Source: Leishmania martiniquensis
Lineage: Eukaryota; Euglenozoa; Kinetoplastea; Trypanosomatida; Trypanosomatidae
Direction: 5' to 3'
DNA: 64,000 bases
NCBI RefSeq assembly: GCF_017916325.1
Contig: NC_090157.1
Span: 499,001-563,000, forward strand
Shown here: piece after piece, positions 8,368-17,938 of the stretch
Numbering within the stretch: position 1 is the first letter of the stretch
Layout of the letters: the number at the start of each line of letters is the position of its first letter
Translations under genes and position numbers: made by a program
The notes under the pieces: model-generated
The model's database searches: none
The model's input: only the letters and a program-made list of their open reading frames with translations
What the model was told of the DNA's origin: nothing

Positions 8368-11232
8368 ATGTCTGCGCCAGCGGAGGCAGCCTCTCCGTCC
8401 ATCGCGAGCAGAGCTGGCAACTGCATCATTAACGCAAACGAAGAAGCCATCCCACATGCAAGCGACCCTAGCCCCTCGCAGTCTCAGCGTGCTGGCGCGC
8501 ACAGCAGCGCAGCCCATCGTCAGGTGATTGGCAACTACGAACTCGGCCGTGTCCTCGCCACGGGCGACTTCGACTGCCATACGCGCCTCTGCAAGCACAT
8601 TTCCACCGGCGTATCGTTTGTGGTGCGTGTGTACAGCAAGCGCGTGCTGCTGGAAGCGCAGTGGATGCGAAACAGTGTAGCAGAGGCGATCCGAGTGCAG
8701 CGCACGCTTCCCAAGAACAAGCACGTATTGGAGATGGTTGAGTGCTTTGAGTCGAACACATCACTCTACATCGTCATGCGTCTGTTTCTGTCCATGAACG
8801 TCACCCAGCTCTTCACCGACGCTGCGGCACGCGCGAAGCTGCTGCATCACCTGCACACCATGTCTCGAGGCCTCGCACGCCCTTCTTCCTCAGCTGCGAC
8901 CTCGACTCGCGCACCCATAACGGAGTCGGGGAAAGCGGAGTGGGGCGGACTTCGTCGGGTGCAGAGCCACTTGTGTGCGCAGCAAGCGACTGATCTGACA
9001 AGCTTCGTCACATCGGACGAGCTCGCACCAATCACGCCTTCCCCAATGAAAGTATTTCAACGAGCATATTCTCGCCGGCTGGAAAATATGATGTGGGCCT
9101 GCAGCGCACCTGCGCCGGCGTCACAGCCGTCGGGCCTCGAGGCTGAGGAGGCGGGTGCGGCGAATGGGGGCGCGACCCCGTCGCCAACGGCGATGGCCCC
9201 CAGCAAGGCTGGCGGTGGGGCGGCGGCGGCGCCATCGCAGGTGCCACTCGCGTGCACCCGCGCCCTCTTCGAGCAAGCTGTGAAAGGTGTGTTGCACCTG
9301 CACCAGCACAACGTGGCCCACACCGGCATCGCTCCTGATCACCTCCTGGTGGGGTCTGATGGTCTCTTGCGTATCAGCAACATGGTCTCCTGCTGCTTCT
9401 GCGCGCACGGCGATCGTCTGCACGAAGTCCGCGGCACGCGGCACACCGTTGCTCCCGAGGTGCTGCGAGGTGAGCCCTACAACCCCTACCTCGCCGACGC
9501 CTGGGCTCTCGGTGTGGTCCTGTACTTCATGCTGAACCGTGGTCGCTACCCACACGACGGCGCGAGTACCCTTCGGCACATCCTCCATGGTCATGTTCGG
9601 CCATCACGGCCGGGACTGCCGCCCGTCGCACTGGACCTCGTCTCCCGCCTGCTGCAGGACTCCCCAGAGGAGCGGCTGCCTGTCAGCGCCATCCTCGCCC
9701 ACCCCTTCTTCTCAGCGTCTTTGCCAACCATTACCGAGGAAGCAGCAGCGGAGGCGGCAGAGGTGAAAGCGCAGCACGTGCATCGCAGCCGCACCACTGG
9801 TGGCGCGGCTGCACATCTCGGGCACATCGCCGGGGATCACGGAGACGATAGCGATGAACGTCGAATGCTGGTTAGCGAGAGGACGGTCGGTGAAGACGTC
9901 AGTTTGAGGGGCGCCGGTCGGCGAGAAACCGCATCGCCGCGCCGGGGGTCGCCCGTGTCCTTTGGGAGTGGCCGCAGCGTCGCAGTTGGAGATGAGATGG
10001 GCAGTCTGGCGCTCGACTCCCATGACGGCAACGCAGCCGTACAACGGCATGGCTCGAGGCGGAGCGTCAGACACGCAGCCCGCCCGCAGCGCGCCAGTCT
10101 TCCAAGGTTCCGTTTTTCTGCCGTGCCGTCGTCTCCATCGGCGTCCTCAGCGCGGGCGCCGAAGGTCATGCCCCTCCTCGCCATGGCGGGCCCGTACGAT
10201 TCAGTGGTGGGTTCAGTTTCGGCGCCACTCCGCCCTGTCTGGCGCCCCGAGCTGGCGCCGACAATGGACGCACTGGAAGACCTCGCGGCGCGCATCATTC
10301 AGTACCGCTACCGCAAAATGCTGCGCCGCCAGCAGTACCGAGCCGAGACGCGGGCGCTGGTGGCGCACAGTCAGCGCATGTATCGAGGAAAGGCGGAAGA
10401 CAGCCTCGGCGGGCAGCGGCAGTCCTTACCGGATCTGATCCCCCCCATCGTTGCCGCCGCATCGCCGAGGCAAGACGATGTGCCTTACCGGTCACAGCAG
10501 AGCGAATCAGTCCTGAAGCGAAAGGTAACAGCGGCGGCGACGACGAATGTGGTGTACGAGGCGGCAGACTGCGAGTTCACAGCCTCCTCCTGTCGCCACT
10601 CGGCGGTGAATCACAGCACTGGCACGGGCAGCATACGGAAGAAGCTGCTGCCTACCTTACAGAAGTCCGGCGCGACTTCCCCAGCCTCGATGAGCCACTC
10701 CGTGCGTGTGACTGGGGCATGCGAGGCCGTCGCATGCGCCCATAGTGGCTCCTACGGTAGCCTCGAGTGCGAAGATGACAACGATAACGACAGCTTCATC
10801 AGCAGCCTCGACATGGCGCTACGGGCAAACGTGGCTGAAAGTCCGCGTGTTGCGGCCCCAACCACCACCAACGTCCATGTGAGCGGTGGTGCCGCTCGGG
10901 GGGCTGCAGCGCTCTCTTCACCCTGTCGTCTTAATCATCGCGGCACGGGCGGCAGCGTAGTAAATGGAAGTTTTGCGGCACTGAGCCCGTATCACCCCTC
11001 CGCCAACTCCGGCGCGCTGCCCACGCTGACGCCGCCGCGCGGCTTGGGTGGCAGTGGCGGCAGCTCCGCCGATCGCGCGCGTGTGGCGGAGGGGATGACT
11101 GTGAAGGACGGTGAAATATGTCCACTGTGCCACCGCAAGCCTTATATGGTGCGCGTCATTGGGATTCGCCCATACGCGGGCACCTCGTACCTCTACAAGG
11201 ACGGCAGCTTTGCGAAGCTGTTGTCGGGATGA
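8368..11232 (+). CDS. CAMK-like pseudokinase with IQ-like segment and C-terminal CxxC
   Basis: A 954-aa protein. The kinase-like domain starts near residue 54 (VIGNYELGRVLATGDF) and ends near 455 (LVSRLLQDSPEERL). Every catalytic signature is altered. Arg87 stands where the VAIK Lys belongs. The HRDLKPEN loop reads HTGIAPDH (318-325), so Gly320 replaces the catalytic Asp. DFG is replaced by NMV (338-340). Structural motifs survive: APE at 362-364 and a DAWALGVVLYFML helix F. A Ser/Ala/Gly-rich insertion of about 150 residues (about 130-285) splits the domain. An IQ-like basic helix (IIQYRYRKMLRRQQYR) starts near 643, and a CPLCH motif sits at 918-922. The frame also opens upstream from a GTG at 8302, but the first ATG is at 8368. 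It is probably a scaffold, and calmodulin binding through the IQ-like helix is only a possibility. Confidence 0.88.
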   Translation: MSAPAEAASPSIASRAGNCIINANEEAIPHASDPSPSQSQRAGAHSSAAHRQVIGNYELGRVLATGDFDCHTRLCKHISTGVSFVVRVYSKRVLLEAQWMRNSVAEAIRVQRTLPKNKHVLEMVECFESNTSLYIVMRLFLSMNVTQLFTDAAARAKLLHHLHTMSRGLARPSSSAATSTRAPITESGKAEWGGLRRVQSHLCAQQATDLTSFVTSDELAPITPSPMKVFQRAYSRRLENMMWACSAPAPASQPSGLEAEEAGAANGGATPSPTAMAPSKAGGGAAAAPSQVPLACTRALFEQAVKGVLHLHQHNVAHTGIAPDHLLVGSDGLLRISNMVSCCFCAHGDRLHEVRGTRHTVAPEVLRGEPYNPYLADAWALGVVLYFMLNRGRYPHDGASTLRHILHGHVRPSRPGLPPVALDLVSRLLQDSPEERLPVSAILAHPFFSASLPTITEEAAAEAAEVKAQHVHRSRTTGGAAAHLGHIAGDHGDDSDERRMLVSERTVGEDVSLRGAGRRETASPRRGSPVSFGSGRSVAVGDEMGSLALDSHDGNAAVQRHGSRRSVRHAARPQRASLPRFRFSAVPSSPSASSARAPKVMPLLAMAGPYDSVVGSVSAPLRPVWRPELAPTMDALEDLAARIIQYRYRKMLRRQQYRAETRALVAHSQRMYRGKAEDSLGGQRQSLPDLIPPIVAAASPRQDDVPYRSQQSESVLKRKVTAAATTNVVYEAADCEFTASSCRHSAVNHSTGTGSIRKKLLPTLQKSGATSPASMSHSVRVTGACEAVACAHSGSYGSLECEDDNDNDSFISSLDMALRANVAESPRVAAPTTTNVHVSGGAARGAAALSSPCRLNHRGTGGSVVNGSFAALSPYHPSANSGALPTLTPPRGLGGSGGSSADRARVAEGMTVKDGEICPLCHRKPYMVRVIGIRPYAGTSYLYKDGSFAKLLSG

Positions 11233-11990
11233 GGTGGAGTGAGGTCTTCTGCCGCTCAATGGAAAATATACGCACACATGAAAGGCAGACAAAGAGCGTG
11301 TGGATGCGCGAGAGTGAGGGAATGGCAAAGGCGTCCACGTCGCAACTGCTTCTCCCCTTCCTCCTCTCACACCTCCACTCAGTCCGTGCGTGAGGGCCGA
11401 CCGGTCACCCAGTCGCCCCGTCCCCCCCTCGCTCCACCCTACACACGGCATCGCCTCCGTCATTTTTTTTCCGCCTCTCACGTACTTCCTGCACATCTTC
11501 ACCGCCAGTGCTTTTGTGGATCCCTCGACTGTATGGCTGCCGCCTTGTTCCTTCGCCCTCTCCCCCTGCAACTGTGGGCTGTCTGTCTTTGTGTGTGTGT
11601 ATGTGTGTGTGTCGGTGTGTGTTTTTGCACGCGCACCTACGTGATGTACTTATGTATCTCTTCTAGCGCCTCTTCCTCCTCTTCCTCCTTCTCCTCCCCC
11701 CTACCCCTACCCCCGCATCCCTTTTTGATCTTCGTGAAGCCTTTCACGCCGATGGCCATGTGTATGTGATTGTGATTGTGTCGCCTACTTCCCCCCCGTT
11801 ACGCCTTCCCCATCCCAATCGCTCTATTTGCTGCTGCGGGTGTGTGCCCCTTTGCGCCACCTCTGCCTCCGTCTCCGGCGAATCCCTTTCCCCCACCACC
11901 ACCACCACCACCCTCCCCGTCATCAGCGCCTCGTACGTCGCCACACATTCATCGCACCGATGCACATCTGCATATATGTTGGATGTACAC

Positions 11991-12005
11991 ATATATATAT
12001 ATATA
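11991..12005. repeat. (TA)n microsatellite
   Basis: Fifteen bases of alternating AT, about 640 bases before the next start codon. Confidence 0.9.
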
Positions 12006-12486
12006 GATGCCTGTGTGTGTGTGTATCTTCTGCGCGCTAGTGATGCACACATGCGCATGTTGGTGGAAGCCAAGCGATCCTCTGCCCAGCTGCATCTGAA
12101 ATAGGGGCAGACAGCGCAGCAATAGCCTCCGTGGACGAGCTCACCCGCATGGACACGGTGCGTGGAAAAGGCGGGCGAGGAGCGCGCCGGCTGTCGCACC
12201 GCAGCGCGTGGATTTTCCCACATGGGCAACACAAATGTTAGCGAGCAATCTCTGAGGCAAGCGTGCGGTCCTTATCTCTCGGAAGACGATCAGTCCCCTC
12301 CCCCCACCACCACCACCTCGCTCCGGCTGCCTCAGGCCTGCAACGCCTCCGTCACTCTCGGGCCATGCAGTCTTGCGCGCGATGCCGACGACCGCCTGCC
12401 CCGCCACCTGTCTTTGTCTTCTCTCCACTCTTTATCTTTTTTTTTACTTGCACCCGCCCTCCTCCGGTGCTGCACGCTTTGGATGC

Positions 12487-12488
12487 AG
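12487..12488 (+). promoter_or_regulatory. Candidate spliced-leader acceptor AG
   Basis: First AG after the strong pyrimidine tract at 12409-12476 (rich in T runs); 154 bases before the ATG at 12643. Confidence 0.45.
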
Positions 12489-12642
12489 TGCCCGAGACGC
12501 GTGAAGGCAGGAGGAGAATACTGTGACACCGCCACACCCCCAGCGCACCCGCGTGCCGCGCTAAGATGCACATACCCTTCGATTGATAACCGCGAAGCCG
12601 ATCGTCAGAGCACGCGGCCCCATCACAAGCACGGGTGCACCA

Positions 12643-14235
12643 ATGGCGTTGTCGTACCACGTCGTGCTCCCCCTCTTCCTACTTTTCGCCTTCGCTGATT
12701 TGGTGCTCCTCAGCGTCCGCACACTCGTCTCACAGCGCTATCACAGCCTCACCCTCTGCTACGCTCTCATGGCCGTGCAGGAGTCGTTGCTCGCCTTTGA
12801 GCTTCTCGCGGTCATGGGGCAGGTGCTCTCAACATGCCTCGTCAGAGCGGGCATGTGGGCGCACACGGCATCGCTGCTCAGCGCATTCGCACCGCTGTGG
12901 TTGCTGCGTACCTTTTTAACAGCCTTTGCCGTACTCTACAAGAACAGTCTTATCCCGCGCTCGTCTTCCGCGGAGGCATCCGCGTCCGCTGGGGTGTGGG
13001 CATACCTCTCCAACTCGACTCGCGCCTGGCGCGCCCGCGGCTACGGCGCGGTCGTCTCCCTCGACATTGTTTGCTGCTGCCTCTACTACCTGTCCGCCGT
13101 GTATGTGCTTGGCTACGTGTCGGAGAAGACCCTTTACGTGCCGTACCATCGCCGGCGCTGGCGGCATACGCAGCGGAAGCGATCACTCGCGACGGCCGCC
13201 GCCACGACCGTCGTCAGCGAAGAGGAACGAAAAATGACGCGGCAAAAGCGTCCACGGGAGGAGCGACTCGGCGAAGCGACGAACTCGGCGGGCAGCGGTC
13301 GGGGCAGGGTGGCTGCCCGCTGCCCGGTCGTGGTGCCGCTCGTGCGCACCCCGTCTTTCCTGCAGTGGAAAGCCGTGCTGCAGCGGCCGCAGCAGGATGC
13401 GGGCAGTGGAAGCGGCATCGCGGCCGGCGACTCGCTCGTCAGCACGACCGGTGCCACGAAAGCGAACGCGACGGCGCTGCGGCCGCTCGGCTTACCTGGA
13501 AGAGGGGGGAGGTGTGGGAAGGAGGCCCGCGGCAGCGGTGCTTCCGCAAGCGACCTCGTCCCCGGCTCCGTCGCGAAGGTTCCTGGCCTCGCCACGCAAC
13601 AGCCATCAAGCAAGCATCTAAGCTCGCCGGGGCCGACCACCGCGGCAACGAAACGGCAGAGAGCTGCGCACCCGCATGGAGGGGAGACGACTACAAGGGC
13701 TCGACCTGGTGTGGCCAGCACAGCCGCCCTCACCGGCGCTTGTTCGGCAAAGCAACCGCAGCCCGTCTCTCTTTTCACGAACTTGCCGCCGCTCCAGCTG
13801 AACCGCCGTTTCACCATCAGCAATGCCGAAGAGGAAGAGCGGCGCTTGCACCAGTTCGCCACCGCGCTGGTCGAGCACGGCTACATGCCAGCGCCGTCGC
13901 TGGCAGGGAAGTCGATCACAGAGGTGCCGACGGCGCACGAGAGAGCCGGGGCCGGCGAATGGGAAAGCGTCGGCAATCCCTTTTCCTCGACGGACACAGT
14001 GGGACTCGCAGGGGTACGGCGCTCCAGCCTCGGCTCTCCCTCCTCCCAAAAACATAAGCGACCGTCGGCCACCACGTCGCCCCAGCGCTCGATGTCCCCT
14101 ACGAGCGCCATCCAAAACGGAAGCGCATCCGGTCCGCAGAGTGGAGCTGCTACGACTGGGGCCACGCCGCTGCCGCCACTCTTGCCACCGTCGCCACGCT
14201 CCCGTACTGCGCAAGACCCGCCAAGCCACCGATAA
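12643..14235 (+). CDS. Multi-pass membrane protein with long disordered cytosolic tail
   Basis: A 530-aa protein of unknown function. The N-terminal 160 residues hold four hydrophobic helices, at about 6-25, 34-61, 73-98 and 137-158 (LDIVCCCLYYLSAVYVLGYV). The rest is basic and Ser/Pro/Ala/Gly-rich, probably disordered, with only one moderately conserved-looking patch near 385-415 (LNRRFTISNAEEEERRLHQF). The Cys cluster CCC in helix 4 could be acylated, which is inference. The start is the first ATG of the frame, and the first helix begins almost at once, so it may act as a signal anchor. The four-helix head and soluble tail resemble tetraspan or transporter-accessory layouts, but I see no family motif. 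Confidence 0.8.
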   Translation: MALSYHVVLPLFLLFAFADLVLLSVRTLVSQRYHSLTLCYALMAVQESLLAFELLAVMGQVLSTCLVRAGMWAHTASLLSAFAPLWLLRTFLTAFAVLYKNSLIPRSSSAEASASAGVWAYLSNSTRAWRARGYGAVVSLDIVCCCLYYLSAVYVLGYVSEKTLYVPYHRRRWRHTQRKRSLATAAATTVVSEEERKMTRQKRPREERLGEATNSAGSGRGRVAARCPVVVPLVRTPSFLQWKAVLQRPQQDAGSGSGIAAGDSLVSTTGATKANATALRPLGLPGRGGRCGKEARGSGASASDLVPGSVAKVPGLATQQPSSKHLSSPGPTTAATKRQRAAHPHGGETTTRARPGVASTAALTGACSAKQPQPVSLFTNLPPLQLNRRFTISNAEEEERRLHQFATALVEHGYMPAPSLAGKSITEVPTAHERAGAGEWESVGNPFSSTDTVGLAGVRRSSLGSPSSQKHKRPSATTSPQRSMSPTSAIQNGSASGPQSGAATTGATPLPPLLPPSPRSRTAQDPPSHR

Positions 14236-14855
14236 CGCAGTGGCGGTGGGAATGCCTCGATAGGCTCGCCCGCCGCTGCTGATACTCCTCCCTGTCGTAC
14301 GCGTACGCTGTCTCGCGAGGCGTGTGTGGAGGGGGGGGTTGGATTGTGTAGTGTAGCAGGACGAAGCGCGACCCTCGGCCACTTCCCACGCACTTACCCG
14401 CCCTCTCTCTCTCGAGTGTGTCTAGTAGGCACGAAAGGTACACGTGCGTGCATTATGTACGCACGTGGCGCATGCAGCGCGTACGAGTCGACCCTTTCGA
14501 GCCCCTCCTCACCCCTCACCCAGTTTCTTTTTTTAGCTATAGAGAGACCGATGCGCGACGGCACGGCGCCCGTTCTCCCCTCCCCCGCCCAATCAATTCC
14601 CCTTCTTTCGTGCACTGTCGTCGCCGGTTTCGATCTTGCTCGCGCTGTGAATGCGACGACGCCGTGGTCGCCACCCATCACCCACCCCTCCTTCCCAGCA
14701 CACACGCACCGCATCCCCTTTCCCCTCCCGCATGCTCTCGCCTTCCGGTCACGCGCCTTCTCTCCGGCAGACTCTTCATACGTTTGCCAACACTAAAGAA
14801 GTACGTGTCAAGCGCGTCGTTTTGCACATATCCGCCCACACGCAGGCGCACCCGC
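14236..14855. other. Intergenic region
   Basis: 3' UTR of the membrane protein and 5' UTR of the first ChaC gene. The right half is pyrimidine-rich. No gene seen. Confidence 0.75.
14769..14770 (+). promoter_or_regulatory. Candidate spliced-leader acceptor AG
   Basis: The AG of TTCTCTCCGGCAG follows a pyrimidine-rich stretch; 85 bases before the ATG at 14856. It supports that start over longer open frame upstream. Confidence 0.5.
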
Positions 14856-15545
14856 ATGACATCCTCAGAGGAGCTGACCACAAGGGCCACGCGCTACCAC
14901 GAGCAGTTCGGCCTCCCCTCCTTCGACGACCACATCTTCGTCATCTTCGGCTACGGCTCCATCCTGTGGAAGCAGAACTTCGAGTTCGACGCCGAGTACG
15001 AGGCGTACATCAAAGGCTACAAGCGCGTTTTCTATCAGGGCTCATGCGATCACCGCGGCGTGCCCGGCCAGCCGGGCCGTGTGGTGACACTGCTGCCCTC
15101 GGAGGACAAGGAGGCGCGTGTGTACGGCAAGGCGTACCAGCTGCCGGCGGTCCCTGAGAAGCTGAACACGATCTTCCAAGCGCTGGATGTGCGCGAGAAG
15201 GCCGGGTATGAGCGCCTCTTGGTGACTCTCTATGACCCTCGCTCGTCGCTCGCGGCCGGTGGCAAGGACCACCAGCTGAGCCTGGCGGAGAAAGGCGTGG
15301 ACACGCGCGGCAAGGCAGTGGTGTGTCTGTGCTACAGCGCCACCGAGGACAATGCCGACTACCTCGGTCCTGCCACGATGGAGGCCATGGCGCGTCAAAT
15401 TCTGAACAGCACCGGGCCGAGCGGTCCGAATAAAGAGTATTTGTACCGTCTGGACCGCTCGCTGCGGGAGATGGGGGCGACCGACCCGCACGTCTTCGCG
15501 CTTGCAGCTCTGGCACGGCGTCTAGAGGTCGAACCCCCGCCGTGA
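14856..15545 (+). CDS. ChaC-type gamma-glutamylcyclotransferase, copy 1
   Basis: A 229-aa member of the ChaC family, cytosolic enzymes that cleave glutathione to 5-oxoproline and Cys-Gly. In trypanosomatids this would feed into glutathione/trypanothione turnover. The substrate-binding signature FGYGSILW lies at residues 31-38 (family pattern VFGYGSL.W). The RE..GY motif, RE(113-114)KAGY, carries the Glu that is catalytic in the family. The conserved Gly of VYGKAY is Gly91. The length is normal. The start is the first ATG after a good splice acceptor. A second ChaC gene follows 1.4 kb downstream on the same strand, and bases 14887-15196 are almost identical to it, while the remaining 115 C-terminal residues have diverged. 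Confidence 0.92.
   Translation: MTSSEELTTRATRYHEQFGLPSFDDHIFVIFGYGSILWKQNFEFDAEYEAYIKGYKRVFYQGSCDHRGVPGQPGRVVTLLPSEDKEARVYGKAYQLPAVPEKLNTIFQALDVREKAGYERLLVTLYDPRSSLAAGGKDHQLSLAEKGVDTRGKAVVCLCYSATEDNADYLGPATMEAMARQILNSTGPSGPNKEYLYRLDRSLREMGATDPHVFALAALARRLEVEPPP
14887..15196 (+). repeat. 310-bp block shared with ChaC copy 2
   Basis: Matches 17130-17439 at a constant offset of 2243 bases. By eye only one base differs (15126 G, 17369 A). Identity stops abruptly at both ends. Confidence 0.92.
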
Positions 15546-16528
15546 CACGTGAGGCGAGGGGAGAGGGGGGCTGTTCGCCGGTTCCTCCCGCCATGATTGG
15601 ATGCATCCTGTGAGCGTGTCGCTGGTGCCCACTTGCGCAAGCGTGAAGCCGGCCGAGGGTGTTGACAGGCTCACCGGGTGCTGGAGCAAGGGGGCCAGCG
15701 CACCAGTGCGCACACTGCCCCTCTACCTCTCTCTCTGCCGCTCGGCCAGCTGCCAGAGTCAGCGCCCGGTGAGCAGCTGGCAGATTGGCATCGGCTCTGC
15801 ACGCGCACTTTCACCCGTCATCTCCTGTGAAATGACGTCTCTTTTTTTTTGCTCCGGCGATCGCCAACGCACACATACACACACTCGTCCTCTTCCTCCA
15901 GCACACTGTCTCTTTTATTGTCGTAGCTTTGACGCCCTCACCCTTGCTACGCTGCTCACGTGCGCTGCCCTCAGCCTCGCACGCCTCACCCTTTCGTCTC
16001 TCCCGCAACTCTTTTCCTGGCCCTCAGGTCTCTCTTAGTAGCCGTTGGCTCCTGGCGCGGCGGCGGTGGGGCTTACCATCGACGCCGTTTCTACGGGCAC
16101 TCCCTGTCACCATCTCCTCCATGGATGTCTCGCACCACCCGGGCTCCCCAACCATCCCGCACTGTCATGCAGCGGTCGCCCGCCCGCCCACGGTCAGTCC
16201 GTGTGCGAAGCATTGCGAAGGCGGTTAAGAGAGGGGAGAGAGAACGGGAGGGAAGCACACGCTCACGTACTCGTAGACGCGCATAAGCAGACGCGTGAGC
16301 GGCCATGAGCGAGCAGCGATGCATCGAAATGGCAAGAGAGAGCGCACGTCAGCTACATTCGCCATGGAAAGAATGTTGCTCACCATCCCTTCCGCAGCGG
16401 CACCGCTCCCTTTCCCAATCTATCCTCGCCGAGCACATCTGCCTGGCGGGGGAGGAGAGAGAGGTGGGTGGAGAAGACGGCGTGACGCACATGTTCGCTG
16501 TGTCAGTCAGCGTGCACGTATCGGCATG

Positions 16529-16556
16529 TATACATATATATATATACATATATATG
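16529..16556. repeat. (TA)n-rich microsatellite
   Basis: Twenty-eight bases of mostly alternating TA, interrupted by single C residues. Confidence 0.85.
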
Positions 16557-16884
16557 TACGTACGTGTGCATGGGATGCCATCCCGCCCCACACGCCTTCC
16601 GTCGCTTACCTCCCATTTCACCTCCCTCTCTCTTCCTCTTCCTCTGGCACAACCTGCGTCTAGCCCCACACATGCGCATGCACCCCGACATACCCCACAT
16701 CGCCCCTTCACGCAACGCACTCATTCGTACCGCTGCCACCGAGAGGCTCTAACCGTACACGGCACTCCCCCCGCCCCCACGGCCTTAACATCTTTTTTTT
16801 TTCGTTTTCTCTGTCACACACACACGCACACCTCGTGCACGGCCTTACGCGCGTACAACGACCTTGGCTGGCGGCTGCCATATC

Positions 16885-16886
16885 AG
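16885..16886 (+). promoter_or_regulatory. Candidate spliced-leader acceptor AG
   Basis: First AG after the T-rich tract at 16791-16815; no other AG lies between. It is 83 bases before the ATG at 16970. Confidence 0.5.
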
Positions 16887-16969
16887 CATCACTCATTCTA
16901 CCCCGCCCCGCCCCCCCAATCCCGCCACCAGAGCCCCTGCGCTCCTCAAGGCCCTCCTTGGATGTCATT

Positions 16970-17938
16970 ATGCCCAGCAGCGATATCACCGTCAGCAACC
17001 TCCACGACTACGGCGCCTCTCAGCTGCCGGCCGACGTGTCGGCGCCAGCCTCGCATGTGGCGGCGTCACTCCCTAAAATCACGACGATTCAGCCCAAACT
17101 TTCACAGCAGTACAGCGTCAAGGCTGCCTCCACGCGCTACCACGAGCAGTTCGGCCTCCCCTCCTTCGACGACCACATCTTCGTCATCTTCGGCTACGGC
17201 TCCATCCTGTGGAAGCAGAACTTCGAGTTCGACGCCGAGTACGAGGCGTACATCAAAGGCTACAAGCGCGTTTTCTATCAGGGCTCATGCGATCACCGCG
17301 GCGTGCCCGGCCAGCCGGGCCGTGTGGTGACACTGCTGCCCTCGGAGGACAAGGAGGCGCGTGTGTACAGCAAGGCGTACCAGCTGCCGGCGGTCCCTGA
17401 GAAGCTGAACACGATCTTCCAAGCGCTGGATGTGCGCGAAGGTGGCTACGGCCGCGTGCAGTTGACCCTGTTCAACGCGCATCCTACGACCAGCAGCCTG
17501 ACTACGACGCCGACACTGCTGGCACCGGCGTGCAAGCCGTTCAGGCCCGAAAGTTCCGCCCATTACGATCCGCTTCTGCGCCACGACTCTTCCAGCGCCG
17601 AGGCCGGCGTCGCGGAAGAGGTGCTCGACATCATCCGCCACCTAAACGCGCCAGCTGTGCAGCCGCACAAGAAAGTCGCCTACCTTTGCTACATTGCGAC
17701 AGAGCAGAACGAGGAGTACATGGGCGAGGCCTCGATGGAAGAGATGGCGACGGATATTCTGAGCCGCTCCGGCATCAGCGGTCCCAACCGCGAGTACCTC
17801 TTTTTCCTTGCCGAGTGCCTTCGTGCGATGGGGGCCACCGACCCGCGCGTCTTCGAGCTTGAAGCCGTCGCGAAGTGTATGCTGCGTGGTCGAGAGACGG
17901 AGTTCGCCGCCGGTGTGCGGCGTATCGTGGCAGCCTGA
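16970..17938 (+). CDS. ChaC-type gamma-glutamylcyclotransferase, copy 2 (long form)
   Basis: A 322-aa paralogue of the preceding gene, in tandem on the same strand. It has an added N-terminal segment of about 53 residues without known motifs, and an insertion of about 45 residues (about 168-215) after the RE motif. FGYGSILW is intact and Glu157 lies in the RE..GY position, though here the motif is one residue shorter (REGGY). The normally conserved Gly of VYGKAY is Ser134. Residues 54-157 are identical to copy 1 except for that change. The C-terminal third is homologous but diverged (for example GPNREYLFFLAECLRAMGATDP). The start ATG at 16970 follows a good acceptor; open frame continues upstream from 16835 without it. 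Whether it is active is not evident. Confidence 0.9.
   Translation: MPSSDITVSNLHDYGASQLPADVSAPASHVAASLPKITTIQPKLSQQYSVKAASTRYHEQFGLPSFDDHIFVIFGYGSILWKQNFEFDAEYEAYIKGYKRVFYQGSCDHRGVPGQPGRVVTLLPSEDKEARVYSKAYQLPAVPEKLNTIFQALDVREGGYGRVQLTLFNAHPTTSSLTTTPTLLAPACKPFRPESSAHYDPLLRHDSSSAEAGVAEEVLDIIRHLNAPAVQPHKKVAYLCYIATEQNEEYMGEASMEEMATDILSRSGISGPNREYLFFLAECLRAMGATDPRVFELEAVAKCMLRGRETEFAAGVRRIVAA
17130..17439 (+). repeat. 310-bp block shared with ChaC copy 1
   Basis: Partner of 14887-15196. Third codon positions match too, unlike the flanking coding sequence. Confidence 0.92.

Larger units (their letters stand above)
11233..12642. other. Intergenic region
   Basis: About 1.4 kb of pyrimidine-rich sequence with (TG)n near 11588-11622, a (CAC)n-like tract near 11889-11912 and a (TA)n tract. 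No gene with convincing composition is seen. Confidence 0.75.
15546..16969. other. Intergenic region between the ChaC copies
   Basis: 1.4 kb without a convincing gene. It holds a (TA)n tract and a strong T-rich tract near 16791-16812. Confidence 0.75.

Noticed and set aside
15640..15810. Possible SIDER-like sequence downstream of ChaC copy 1
   Set aside because: It has a GC-rich, partly palindromic look (GCGCACCAGTGCGCAC) but does not share the block found in the two called elements.
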